A program made the translations under genes and the position numbers. Below are positions 7,846-15,294 of a stretch of 64,000 nucleotides of DNA, piece after piece. Under the pieces are notes generated by a model that did not search any database, was not told where the DNA came from, and saw only the letters and a list, made by a program, of their open reading frames with translations. This DNA comes from Rhizobium johnstonii 3841 (GTDB lineage: Bacteria > Pseudomonadota > Alphaproteobacteria > Rhizobiales > Rhizobiaceae): positions 2,423,501 through 2,487,500 of the forward strand of contig NC_008380.1 in the NCBI RefSeq assembly GCF_000009265.1, read 5' to 3'. Positions within the stretch are counted from its first letter, which is position 1. Every line of letters starts with the position of its first letter.

Positions 7846-8073
7846 TCATGAATATCCACCAAAAGCCAATAGAAGCGCGCCGATTGCGATAACCGCCAGG
7901 GCTGGCCAGTTTTTAGATATACCGAGAAATCTGAGGCCTTGGCGCCGTGGTTCCAGCGTGGTGCCGCCTTGCGGCATTTGATGCGGATCACTCGGTCTTC
8001 GACCAAGCGCCGACGTAAAGAGAAAAAGAAGTCCGCCGATGATGAGAGCGGCTCCGATCAGGATTGCCCACAT
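7846..8073 (-). CDS. Two-helix membrane protein (75 aa), hypothetical
   Basis: I start at the ATG at 8071-8073 (MWAILIGAALII), with GGAGG seven to eight bases upstream; an upstream TTG (8094) is less convincing. Two hydrophobic segments, residues 2-22 and 55-72, flank a short polar loop rich in proline and arginine (RRPSDPHQMPQGG). No family is recognised. It is divergent from a second small membrane gene at 8221. A sequence resembling an EcfG promoter in the minus direction (GGAAC-N16-GGTT, plus-strand positions about 8117-8141) lies upstream, with one mismatch in the -10. Confidence 0.55.
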   Translation of the reverse strand: MWAILIGAALIIGGLLFLFTSALGRRPSDPHQMPQGGTTLEPRRQGLRFLGISKNWPALAVIAIGALLLAFGGYS

Positions 8074-8220
8074 GATGGCCTCCGCTAGCGACAAGGATGT
8101 GGGGTAAACCAGATCCGGAGCTGATCGTTCCGTGAATGGCTACACACTTGAACAACCTCCCAGGTCGGAACCAAAAGCGCTCGCATTGAATTTGAACGCT
8201 GAGCAATCCTGGAGATCGTG

Positions 8221-8391
8221 ATGGACAAGACACCGAAGACGGCAATCCGCGGCATGATGTTGTACGTGCTCGCTCTTCTCGTCCTGGGGGTGCTGGCGGG
8301 GGCCGCGTACACGATCTATGGTCATCCCGCCGATCCGTCCGAGCGACCGGCGGCCGAGACGATTCCGCAAACAGCTCCAGCTCCGCAGTGA
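8221..8391 (+). CDS. Small single-pass membrane protein (56 aa), hypothetical
   Basis: A short frame from ATG 8221 to TGA 8389-8391, preceded by TGGAGAT nine bases upstream. The protein begins MDKTPKTAIRGMML, has one membrane segment (LYVLALLVLGVLAGAAYTIYG, residues 14-34), and ends in a proline/alanine-rich tail (PADPSERPAAETIPQTAPAPQ) that should face the periplasm. The basic N-terminus and membrane segment argue for a true N-in/C-out protein. No family known. Divergent from the 75-aa membrane protein gene. Confidence 0.6.
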   Translation: MDKTPKTAIRGMMLYVLALLVLGVLAGAAYTIYGHPADPSERPAAETIPQTAPAPQ

Positions 8392-8736
8392 GATACGTCC
8401 TTCCAAGTTTTTGATGATCGCCCTTCGAGAAGAGCGATGACGAGGGAAGGCGCCTGCCACACTCCGGCGCCCACCCGGTCAGGTCGTATTGAGAAGCTTG
8501 GGCTCCACAGCAAGAGACACGCAAGTGGCAGCGAATAGGGCTTTGGAGAGCAAGCCCGAGATCCTGTCGCAAGTCCTTCCAACCAGTATGGAACTCTCAT
8601 TATAGGGAGAACAACCTGCGACAGAGAAAATCGGCATCTGCGCAGGAGCGATGAGATTTGAGAGAAGCAGTAGGGCCAGCTCTATCTGGAACCCTGAGAT
8701 ATTGCATTGGAACAGTTGAAATAAGGGAGTTTGCGG
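8392..8736. other. Intergenic stretch before the decayed monooxygenase
   Basis: 345 bp with only short overlapping frames on both strands, none with a ribosome site or recognisable product. The AAGGGAG site at 8723-8729 belongs to the following (broken) gene. No clear promoter, terminator or repeat was seen. Confidence 0.45.
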
Positions 8737-10193
8737 ATGAGGGAACATGCGGTCGTGATATCAGGCGCAGGGCCGACGGGCCTGATGCTGGCAGGCGAGC
8801 TGGCCCTGGCGGGCGTCGACGTTGCCATTGTCGAGCGCCGCCCTGACCAGGGGCTTGCCGGTACGCGTGCCGGCGGACTGAGCGCACGCACGCTCGAGGT
8901 TCTCGATCAGCGCGGCATTGTCGACCGGTTCCTCGCGGAAGGGCAGGTAGCCCAGGTCACGGGGTTTGCGGTCACACGTCTGGACATCAGCGATTTTCCG
9001 ACCCGGCACAATTACGGGCTGGCGCTGCGGCAGAAGCATATCTAGCGCATTCTGGCCGGCTGGGTCAGCGAGCTGGCGGTGCCGATCTATCGCGGCCTCG
9101 AGGTAACGAGGTTCACGCAGGACGATACCGGCGTCACCATTGAACTCTCTGATGCCGCGTTGCTCAGGGCAGGCTATCTCGTCGGCTGCGATGGCGGCCG
9201 CAGTCTGGTTCGCAAGGCTGCCGGCATTGAGTTTCCGGGATGGGATCCGACGACCGGCAACATTCTCGCCGAGGTGGAGATGGAAAAGGAGCCGCCATTG
9301 GGCATCCATCGCACGCCCCTTGGCATCTATGCCTTCGGCAGGGAGGAGTATGAAATCCACGACGGCAAGATCGTCTTTGCCAAGGAAGGTCCGATCGGCG
9401 TGATGGTGCCGGAGAAGAATGCCGGCGCCACGACCGAACCGACGCTCAGTGATCTCAGGGAAGCGCTCGTCGCAGCCTTCGGAACGTCACCGACATGTCC
9501 AGGCAGGCGACGGCTTATCGCAAGGGCCGGGTACTCCTCGCCGGAGATGCCGCCCATGTGCATTCTCCGGTCGGCGGGCAAGGCCTGAATACCGGTGTGC
9601 AGGATGCCGTTAATCTCGGTTGGAAGCTGGCCCAGGTGGTGAAAGGCACGTCGCCTGAAGCCTTGCTCGACACCTATCACGCCGAGCGGCATCCGGTTGC
9701 CGCCCGCGTGTTGCGCATGACGATGGCGCAGGTGGCATTGCAGCGGACCGACGATCGCACCGAAGCCTTGCGTAACGTCGTAACGGAGCTGCTTGGCATG
9801 GAGGAGCCGCGCAAACGGATCGCGGCCGAGATGTCCGGATTGGCAATCCATTACGAGGTCGGCGAGGGACATCCGCTGCTCGGCCGCCGCATTCCTGACC
9901 TCGATCTCACCACGCCGGATGGTCCTCTGCGTCTCTTTACGTTGCTCCAGGATGCGCGGCCCGTGTTCCTGAACCTCGACGCGCCCGGCAGGTTCGACAT
10001 CGCGCCGTGGTCGGACCGCATCAAGTTGGTCGACGCCGGATATGACGGCGCGTGGGAGCTGCCGGCGCTGGGCTTGGTCTCCGCGCCGGCGGCAGTGTTG
10101 ATCCGGCCCGATGGATATGTGGCATGGGTGGGCGACGGGACGCAGGAGGGTCTGCAGGAGGCTATGAATAGCTGGTTCGGACCACCCAGCTAA
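8737..10193 (+). pseudogene. FAD-dependent aromatic-ring monooxygenase, broken by a stop and a frameshift
   Basis: A PheA/TfdB-type flavin monooxygenase in three pieces. Piece 1 (8737-9045) has the GxGxxG nucleotide motif in ISGAGPTGLMLAGE and stops at TAG 9043-9045, where family members have glutamate or similar (QNHIE-RIL), so a GAG to TAG change is likely. Piece 2 continues in the same frame (RILAGWV...GCDGGRSLVRK, the DG motif). Near 9480-9495 the frame shifts, and some 30 or more bases appear to be missing before TDMSRQATAYRKGRVLLAGDAAHVHSP, the GD motif, in piece 3. The C-terminal thioredoxin-like domain is intact to 10193. A good AAGGGAG ribosome site remains. The protein cannot be made whole; recent loss is inferred. 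Confidence 0.92.
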
Positions 10194-10212
10194 GGCCGAC
10201 AAAAGCGCTTGC

Positions 10213-10950
10213 CTAAGCGGCCAGCGAGATCGGATCGCAATCCGATATCGTCGCGGCATCCGGCATCGGTTTGCCGCGGCGTTCCCATGTCCGGCGGCTG
10301 ATGCCGAAAGCCTCCCAGGGGCGCACTTGGCTGAAAGAATTGGCGAGATAATCGGCTCTGGAAAGCGCGCCGGCGGCACGGCGCTGCTCCTCTTTTCGGC
10401 TTCTATCCCGCTGCCGCCGCTTTTCCTTTTGAAGTTTTGCTCTCTTCCGCTTCGGCACATCGAATGCACCGATGGTGCGGATATCGAGGGCGCTCCGTTC
10501 TGCGTAGCTGAGATGCAGAGCATGGCCGAGCGCGTCGGCGGACAAGTCAGAAAAGCGCACCTTTGTCCGCTCGTAGATCACGTCCTCTATGTCGGCTTTC
10601 CGAGCCCAGGGAAGCCATCGCGCCGCCCAGCCGAGCACCACCTCGACAAACTCTTCCTTGAATTCGACAAGGGCGAGGCCGGCGATCACCTCGACGTAAA
10701 TCAATGCATCATCGGCCCCCGGCACGATGTCTCCATGGCGATGCCGGATCAATTTCTCGATCTCGCGCATCCGGCCGCGGAAATGGTTCCATCGGCTGGC
10801 CCGCATGCGGCGCTGGACGGCCTTGTAACCGAGCAGACAGTCGCCGATCTTGATGGCTGTAACATCCCGCGCCAAGCCCTCCGGCCGATCCGCTTTTACC
10901 CGTTGCTTCTCTGATTGAGCTGCTTCATCTACGCCAACAAGGCGATCCAT
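10213..10950 (-). CDS. Hypothetical basic protein (245 aa) with a C-terminal PWEAFGISRRTWERRGKP motif
   Basis: Start chosen at ATG 10948-10950 with AAAGGAAA upstream. The frame could extend to 11022, but that start lacks a ribosome site and lies in an inverted repeat. The N-terminal half has a helical RRMRASRWNHFRGRMREIEKLIRH segment and an acidic/hydrophobic core (DDALIYVEVIAGLALVEFKEEF). The second half is strongly basic and coiled (KRKRAKLQKEKRRQRDRSRK, about residues 165-195). It ends in a short helix-turn-helix-like motif, RPWEAFGISRRTWERRGKP, which I associate with rhizobial and phage-like replication or DNA-binding proteins. Function unknown; DNA or RNA binding is an inference from charge. 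Confidence 0.6.
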   Translation of the reverse strand: MDRLVGVDEAAQSEKQRVKADRPEGLARDVTAIKIGDCLLGYKAVQRRMRASRWNHFRGRMREIEKLIRHRHGDIVPGADDALIYVEVIAGLALVEFKEEFVEVVLGWAARWLPWARKADIEDVIYERTKVRFSDLSADALGHALHLSYAERSALDIRTIGAFDVPKRKRAKLQKEKRRQRDRSRKEEQRRAAGALSRADYLANSFSQVRPWEAFGISRRTWERRGKPMPDAATISDCDPISLAA

Positions 10951-11012
10951 CGATTTTCCTTTACGGTCTGCCTTGAGCGGCCGAAACGACTGATTGTAAA
11001 GGAAGACCGAGG

Positions 11013-11044
11013 GGGTGATCATCTACTTTTCGCGCTGATCACCC
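11013..11044. promoter_or_regulatory. Perfect 9-bp inverted repeat, candidate operator
   Basis: GGGTGATCA (11013-11021) and TGATCACCC (11036-11044) form a perfect inverted repeat with a 14-base centre. It lies 63 bp upstream of the chosen start of the basic hypothetical gene. No T-run follows, so an operator or RNA hairpin is more likely than a terminator. Confidence 0.5.
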
Positions 11045-11250
11045 GTCATTCTGCGGATAGTCGAGGACATGGCGGTCGATCTCGAATCGACCCGACGCTG
11101 CTCGGAAAATGGCAAACGCGATAGCAAAGGAGTCGCTCAGGTGTCGAGTGTGTGGCGTCGATCGGCATCGCTTTGCCGATGGCCTGTTCCACGCTTATGA
11201 TGCGGGGCGTCCGCGGGCTGGTCATCGGACTATACGGGAAGGAGAAGGAG

Positions 11251-11730
11251 ATGCGCTATTGGCTGGACCTGCTTGCGATAGGCGCACTTGTCCTGCAACC
11301 GCTCACCGTCTCACAGGCGCAAGCAGCGAATGCGCTGGAGCGGGCCATCGGAGACGCGCAACCTTGCAGGTCGCTCAAGGCGAAGGTCTCGAGTTTTGGG
11401 ATTACCGTGCAGGTAGGCGTCGACAAGCTCGATTCCGTGAAGATCGAAAACCTCCAGGTATCGGTGAATGGCGACGCCGCGGAGGCCAGTGCCCGAGGCA
11501 CGCTGGCCTGCAAGACATCGGACGAAGCTCTTGTCAAAGGCGGGTTCTCGGCGACCGCTGAAGTCCATCTGAAGGTTGACCTTGCGACATGCAAGACCGC
11601 CGAGAGTTCGATTGAGATCGTGAAGACTGGCGGTCGCTTCGGCGATGTTGTCAAAGGACTCGAGACCGAGATTTCCGACGCGCTGCGGCGAAGCCTCGAG
11701 AAGAACCTCGCGAAGCTTTGCGAGAGGTGA
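11251..11730 (+). CDS. Secreted hypothetical protein (159 aa)
   Basis: The ATG at 11251 has an AAGGAGAAGGAG ribosome site and opens a clear signal peptide (MRYWLDLLAIGALVLQPLTV, cleavage near SQAQA). The mature protein is alpha/beta in character, with QVGVDKLDSVKIENLQVSVNG and VHLKVDLATCKT strands, three or four cysteines (in QPCRSL, LACKTS, LATCKT, KLCER) that could pair in the periplasm, and a helical C-terminus (LETEISDALRRSLEKNLAKL). The alternating strands recall a lipid-binding or BPI-like fold, but this is only a guess. No family assignment and no neighbour in the same operon. Confidence 0.65.
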   Translation: MRYWLDLLAIGALVLQPLTVSQAQAANALERAIGDAQPCRSLKAKVSSFGITVQVGVDKLDSVKIENLQVSVNGDAAEASARGTLACKTSDEALVKGGFSATAEVHLKVDLATCKTAESSIEIVKTGGRFGDVVKGLETEISDALRRSLEKNLAKLCER

Positions 11731-11878
11731 TCGACGGCTTTAACGCCGCTCAAGGCTTCCGCAGTTTGAGGCGCTCCCAATCCCTATCGATCATCGGCGC
11801 GGAAGAATTCATCGTCCGTCCGATCGCCGGGTAGGGAACACGCGGTTGAGCCGCCACATGCCATCAGCACGTCTGCAA

Positions 11879-11953
11879 TCAACGGAAGCCGAAGAAACTC
11901 AAAATCGCGAGCACGATAACGACAGCGCCGACAAGCCAGATCAAATTGTTCAT
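11879..11953 (-). CDS. 24-aa single-helix membrane peptide
   Basis: A very short gene: ATG at 11951-11953 to the stop at 11879, product MNNLIWLVGAVVIVLAI plus LSFFGFR, almost entirely one transmembrane helix with a final arginine. An AGGAG lies about eleven bases upstream, and an EcfG-type promoter (12003-12028) points at it with a 50-nt leader. I recall near-identical short peptides from other Rhizobiales genomes, which supports a real gene. Function unknown; a membrane stress peptide is the inference from its promoter. Confidence 0.7.
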   Translation of the reverse strand: MNNLIWLVGAVVIVLAILSFFGFR

Positions 11954-12002
11954 GGGAAACCGTTCTCCTGTTGAGGGTCGGGCCATTGTGACCCGATCAC
12001 TT

Positions 12003-12028
12003 AACGGTGAGGCAGGGCTTGGAGTTCC
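12003..12028 (-). promoter_or_regulatory. Predicted EcfG promoter for the 24-aa membrane peptide
   Basis: On the minus strand GGAAC (plus coordinates 12024-12028) is followed after 17 bases by CGTT (12003-12006). This is the same element and spacing as at the CsbD gene. It points toward the peptide gene starting at 11953. Confidence 0.7.
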
Positions 12029-12079
12029 CAACCGGTCCAATTGCTGCAGCGTGCCGCCCAATTTCCGGCTCTAAACCTT

Positions 12080-12259
12080 TCAATAACTGCACGAGCGCGC
12101 ATTGCTGGGTCTGAACCCATCCGCGCATGCCGGGTTTACCGATGTATTCCGCTGATATTGAAAGTCCTGGTGATCCTGCCTTGCAGGCGACGTGCAGGAA
12201 GACGTGAACGCGGACACACCGATCAGCACTCCCGCTACCAATGGAAAAAATCGGTTCAT
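12080..12259 (-). CDS. Small lipoprotein-like secreted protein (59 aa)
   Basis: ATG at 12257-12259, stop at 12080-12082, with GAGGAG nine bases upstream, an excellent ribosome site. The product starts MNRFFPLVAGVLIGVSAFTSSC: a signal sequence ending in a lipobox-like AFTSSC (cysteine at about residue 22). The mature part is short and polar, with two more cysteines (NPACADG and ARSCSY). It would be anchored to a membrane or free in the periplasm. The lipobox is imperfect (serine at -1 instead of glycine or alanine). No family is known. Confidence 0.6.
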   Translation of the reverse strand: MNRFFPLVAGVLIGVSAFTSSCTSPARQDHQDFQYQRNTSVNPACADGFRPSNARSCSY

Positions 12260-12576
12260 CTGAACGTCTCCTCACAAGCTTGTCATGGTCGCAATCTACC
12301 ATGCCAACACGAGCCTATACGAAAACTTCTGGCCCGCTAGATCACGCTCACCTGAGCCGAAACATTCGCACGATTGATCAATCAATCTATAATCGTGATG
12401 CGTCGCGCCTCAGCCGATCATTAAATTCACGTAAGTCTAACCTGGTCGGGCTATTCTGTCGTTGTGGAAGTAGTTTCGCGACGTTGTTAGTCAAGCGGAC
12501 GCGATTTCGACTTGAATAGATTGCGGTTTTTGAGTAAAATTACACCATAAAAAAGTAATATAAATGGGAGGATACT
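12260..12576. other. AT-rich intergenic region with a 12-bp palindrome
   Basis: 317 bp between the lipoprotein-like gene (minus) and a DUF982 gene (plus), so it should carry both promoters. It is AT-rich for this window. GATTGATCAATC at 12372-12383 is a perfect palindrome and could be a regulator site. The GGGAGGA ribosome site of the DUF982 gene lies at its right end. I see no EcfG-type element here. Confidence 0.45.
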
Positions 12577-12867
12577 ATGTCGTCAACTCGGTTTGATCCG
12601 ATTCTGCTTCATCGTCAACATTTCATCGATGAGGTCACGTGCCTCGATGAAATCTTCGATGTTCTGGACGGGTGGCCGGAGGACAAACGGGGTTTGGCAT
12701 ATGACACGCTGTTGAAGGCGTGCAGAGATACGGCCAACGGGCGTTTCCCGCTGAGCGCTGCGCGCGAGAATTTCCGGCGGTTCCTGAAGATGGCTGGCGT
12801 CCTTGCGAAGGTCGAGGGTGGCCCCAAATTTGACGGACTGATGAACCATCAAATTGGTAATGCTTAG
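12577..12867 (+). CDS. DUF982 domain protein (96 aa)
   Basis: Starts at ATG 12577 after GGGAGGAT. The core, EIFDVLDGWPEDKRGLAYDTLLKAC...ARENFRRFLKMAGVL, matches the DUF982 layout (a helix with 'L-WP---G-AY--AL-AC', then 'A---F--A---AG'). DUF982 proteins are small, soluble, and almost confined to Rhizobiales, often in many copies per genome, with no known function. This copy has a longer N-terminal part (RFDPILLHRQHF) that fits the family beta strand. A second member is encoded at 14362. Confidence 0.8.
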   Translation: MSSTRFDPILLHRQHFIDEVTCLDEIFDVLDGWPEDKRGLAYDTLLKACRDTANGRFPLSAARENFRRFLKMAGVLAKVEGGPKFDGLMNHQIGNA

Positions 12868-13046
12868 TCAGATATAAGCCTGTTGGGCGCCGTCCGGATG
12901 CGGGGAGGGCGCGCCGTCACATCAGTTGCGGCGCGTTCTGGTTTCGATACTGCTGATCGGATGACCGCCTATTTCTTGGCCACAAAGTGCCGCGGCAAGC
13001 CCAGCCAAGAGGCAGCCGGCTATTCGGGTGTCGGATCCAGCAGATC

Positions 13047-13874
13047 TTAGTTTACCTCGGCATTGGTCCAGTCGCATCGGAAGACCAGCATGGGCTTCGA
13101 GAACCCCTTGAACCGTCGGCGCGTTGCGTGAGCGAAAAGCTCGGCGGCGCCGTATTCCCGAAAAATATTCTCCGAGACGAGGATCTGATCGCTGGCGGCT
13201 GCAGCACAGAGACGCGCGGCAAGCTGCACCGTCGAGCCGAAGAGGTCGTTGCTGTCCTCGACCGGTTCGCCGCAATCCAGACCGATGCGGATATGAATCG
13301 GCTCGGTGTTTCCGCCGTTGTAGCGCTTAAATTCCTGCTGGATCGTCATGGCGCATTCGACGGCCGCTGTTGCCGCGGCGAAGGCCGCCATGATGCCGTC
13401 GCCGGTGTGTTTCACTTCGCGGCCTGAATTCTGGCTGAGGCATCTGCGAACGATAGCGTCATGGGCTCGGACCATTTCGGTCGCAATGCGGTCGCCGAGG
13501 CGCGATGTCATCGCTGTCGATCCGACGATGTCGGTAAAGAGGATTGCCCGGTGGCCGGGATCGACGTCGCTGGACGACTGGCCAGGCGCCGGCTCGGGAT
13601 CGTGAATTCGGCCAAGAAAAGCCTCGACCGCCGACAAGGCGACCTCGACGATCTCGCCGGCGACGAAGCCGTGCGCCTCGCGATGCACGCATTGCGCAGT
13701 TTCCGCATCCGGCGCATCCACGAGGCAAAAGGCGGTCCCACGCCGCTGATCGAACCAATAGGTCAGGAACTTGACGCCGTACTTGTCCTGGATATCGAGA
13801 TCCATGCGATGCGCCCTGGCAACGTCGGCGGCTGACGTTCCTTCAAGAAAGTGCCGGTCCATGAAGATAGGCAT
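13047..13874 (-). CDS. DUF4242-adenylate/guanylate cyclase (class III) fusion
   Basis: 275 aa from ATG 13872-13874 behind GGGAGG; a frame to 13958 is rejected. Residues 1-85 are a DUF4242/SCO4226-type domain (MPIFMDRHFLEGTSAADVA, HREAHG near 64-69). Residues 108-270 are a class III nucleotidyl cyclase catalytic domain: ILFTDIVGST with metal ligand D115, HTGDGIMAAF with the second metal ligand D159, and IRIGLDCGEPV. Both metal aspartates are present, so it should make cAMP or cGMP. DUF4242 resembles a small nickel-binding or ferredoxin-like domain and may act as a sensor (inference). It is cytosolic with no membrane segment, and single. Confidence 0.88.
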   Translation of the reverse strand: MPIFMDRHFLEGTSAADVARAHRMDLDIQDKYGVKFLTYWFDQRRGTAFCLVDAPDAETAQCVHREAHGFVAGEIVEVALSAVEAFLGRIHDPEPAPGQSSSDVDPGHRAILFTDIVGSTAMTSRLGDRIATEMVRAHDAIVRRCLSQNSGREVKHTGDGIMAAFAAATAAVECAMTIQQEFKRYNGGNTEPIHIRIGLDCGEPVEDSNDLFGSTVQLAARLCAAAASDQILVSENIFREYGAAELFAHATRRRFKGFSKPMLVFRCDWTNAEVN

Positions 13875-14361
13875 CGCGCGCCTCCCAGATCCGCCGTGTG
13901 TAGGATAGATCCCATTGTACGACCCCGATGAAACTCCGTCCACCTCCGGGACAATCAATGGATGATTATAGAGACTTTTGCTTCCAGAAAAGCATATGAG
14001 TTGCTGTAATCCTTGTAGAGTATAAAAGGAAAGACTGGGTTTTAATTGGCGGGCTTGGGATGAGAAGCCCGATATTTACCATAATCAGTTGCTTAATGAC
14101 TGATCGTGGGGCTGTCGGGGTCGCTCAGGAAGCTTCAAGCGTCCCATGTTCTCAAACGCGTCGCCTGCAGGGACCCGGAGGGAGGGGAGAAATACCTCTG
14201 TCGCGGCATCATTGGCCAGGATCAAAGGCCGCGCTTCTGCCGTTGACGCGGCAGACCAACGGCACGCAAATTGCATCGTACCCATAAGCTCCACCGAAAT
14301 TGGGAAAAGCTGTAGCAAAGTGAGACAGACGGCACATTTTCGACCGGTCGGCTTGGCCTCA
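13875..14361. other. Intergenic stretch between divergent cyclase and DUF982 genes
   Basis: 487 bp with no supported gene. It is AT-richer at 13960-14050 (TATAAAAGG, TTTAATTGG) and should hold the cyclase promoter. Frames through 14146-14361 run into the DUF982 gene but have no family match; part of this may be its upstream coding region if its start is further left than annotated. Confidence 0.4.
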
Positions 14362-14577
14362 ATGGGGCTCGGCCATTACGCCGTTATTAACTCTGTGTGG
14401 GACGCCGCACGCACGCTCCTGCGTGACTGGCCGGTAGACGACGGCGAGGAATACTTCGAGGCAGTCAAGTCATGCCTGGATGCGATTATCGGCGATCTCC
14501 CGCCGGAACACGTGCGGGCGGCCTTCATCAGGGCTGCGCAGGAGGCCGGCATTGCCGTCATAGAAGCGGCGGACTGA
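14362..14577 (+). CDS. DUF982 domain protein (71 aa, start uncertain)
   Basis: The product reads MGLGHYAVINSVWDAARTLLRDWPVDDGEEYFEAVKSC...HVRAAFIRAAQEAG, a clean DUF982 match over almost its whole length. The ATG at 14362 has no clear ribosome site; the frame is open upstream to 14146, but that part shows no homology, so I keep the short form. Function unknown. It is a second DUF982 gene within 2 kb of the first; the two share only the family core, so they are not a recent duplication. Confidence 0.75.
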   Translation: MGLGHYAVINSVWDAARTLLRDWPVDDGEEYFEAVKSCLDAIIGDLPPEHVRAAFIRAAQEAGIAVIEAAD

Positions 14578-14684
14578 ATACTCTCCGCGCTTCGACGCCT
14601 ATCCTCAAAGCCATATCGTTCCGACGCTTGACTTTTCCTGCCGAAGTTCTAACTTAGAACAAAACAGGAACATTGGAGATGATC

Positions 14685-14855
14685 ATGACGCATACGGAAC
14701 AGGTGATCGCCAACGCCCTCGCGCTGGTCGAAGCGTCCCGCGCAGCCCGTGAGCGCGATCAACAGCGGCGTGCCGCCTGGCAGAGAAAGGTCGAACTCAG
14801 CCGGCCGCTGCCGCCCTTGCCGCGCCCGGTTCAATTGCCGTTGGCGCTGAACTGA
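14685..14855 (+). CDS. Small hypothetical protein (56 aa), first of an overlapping pair
   Basis: ATG 14685 with GGAG six bases upstream; ATG 14679 and TTG 14673 are possible alternatives. The product is a basic helix (MTHTEQVIANALALVEASRAARERDQQRRAAWQ in its first half), then a proline-rich tail (SRPLPPLPRPVQLPLALN). Its TGA stop overlaps the ATG of the next gene (TGATG at 14853-14857), so the two are probably translated together. Rhizobia often carry such pairs of small genes without known function. Confidence 0.6.
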   Translation: MTHTEQVIANALALVEASRAARERDQQRRAAWQRKVELSRPLPPLPRPVQLPLALN

Positions 14856-15121
14856 TGCAGCCGGCAAAAGCCTTGGAACCCCATCGGGCACGCCCCGAAC
14901 AAACTGGACCTGGTCAAGCCTGGCCGGATCAAACCTGGCCCGATCAAGCCTGGGAAGTCGAAGCCGTGCTTGCCTGGCATGACGACAATGCCAAGGCGGC
15001 GATACGCTCGCTGCTCGATGACTGCAAACATCTCCGCCAGCAACTGGCGCTGGCGGAAAGCGTGATGAGCCGCGGGATGGCCCGCGGATGGGCGCCGCGA
15101 TACGAGCGGGATGCTCTCTGA
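14855..15121 (+). CDS. Small hypothetical protein (88 aa) with WPDQ repeats, second of the pair
   Basis: Begins at the ATG overlapping the previous stop. Residues 20-33 contain a tandem repeat (AWPDQ-TWPDQ-AWE) from a 15-bp DNA repeat. The C-terminal part, VLAWHDDNAKAAIRSLLDDCKHLRQQLALAESVMSRGMARGW, resembles small rhizobial proteins with a 'HD-DAR-AI--LL-D---L---LA-A---MS-GF-RGW' pattern. No known activity. The reading frame continues open for 54 codons after the TGA at 15119-15121, which may be chance or a trace of a once longer protein. Confidence 0.6.
   Translation: MQPAKALEPHRARPEQTGPGQAWPDQTWPDQAWEVEAVLAWHDDNAKAAIRSLLDDCKHLRQQLALAESVMSRGMARGWAPRYERDAL
14909..14957 (+). repeat. Tandem 15-bp repeat inside a coding sequence
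   Basis: Two full units, CCTGGCCGGATCAAA (14919-14933) and CCTGGCCCGATCAAG (14934-14948), flanked by partial units CCTGGTCAAG (14909-14918) and CCTGGGAAG. The 15-bp period keeps the frame and encodes WPDQ-type repeats, so copy number could vary between strains without breaking the gene. Confidence 0.8.
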
Positions 15122-15294
15122 AAGATTCGATGCCGCTTGGTCTATGGTGCGGCATCCTCCAACGCTCCTCAGGATGAGGCTCTCTTGGGCCTTGTGCGGC
15201 GGCTAGCAAACGAAAGCGCGCTACTCGGCGCGGCGATTGGCTACGGCACACCTGTCTTCAGACGCGCCGAGGCCGTGACGCTTTGAGTTGCCGC

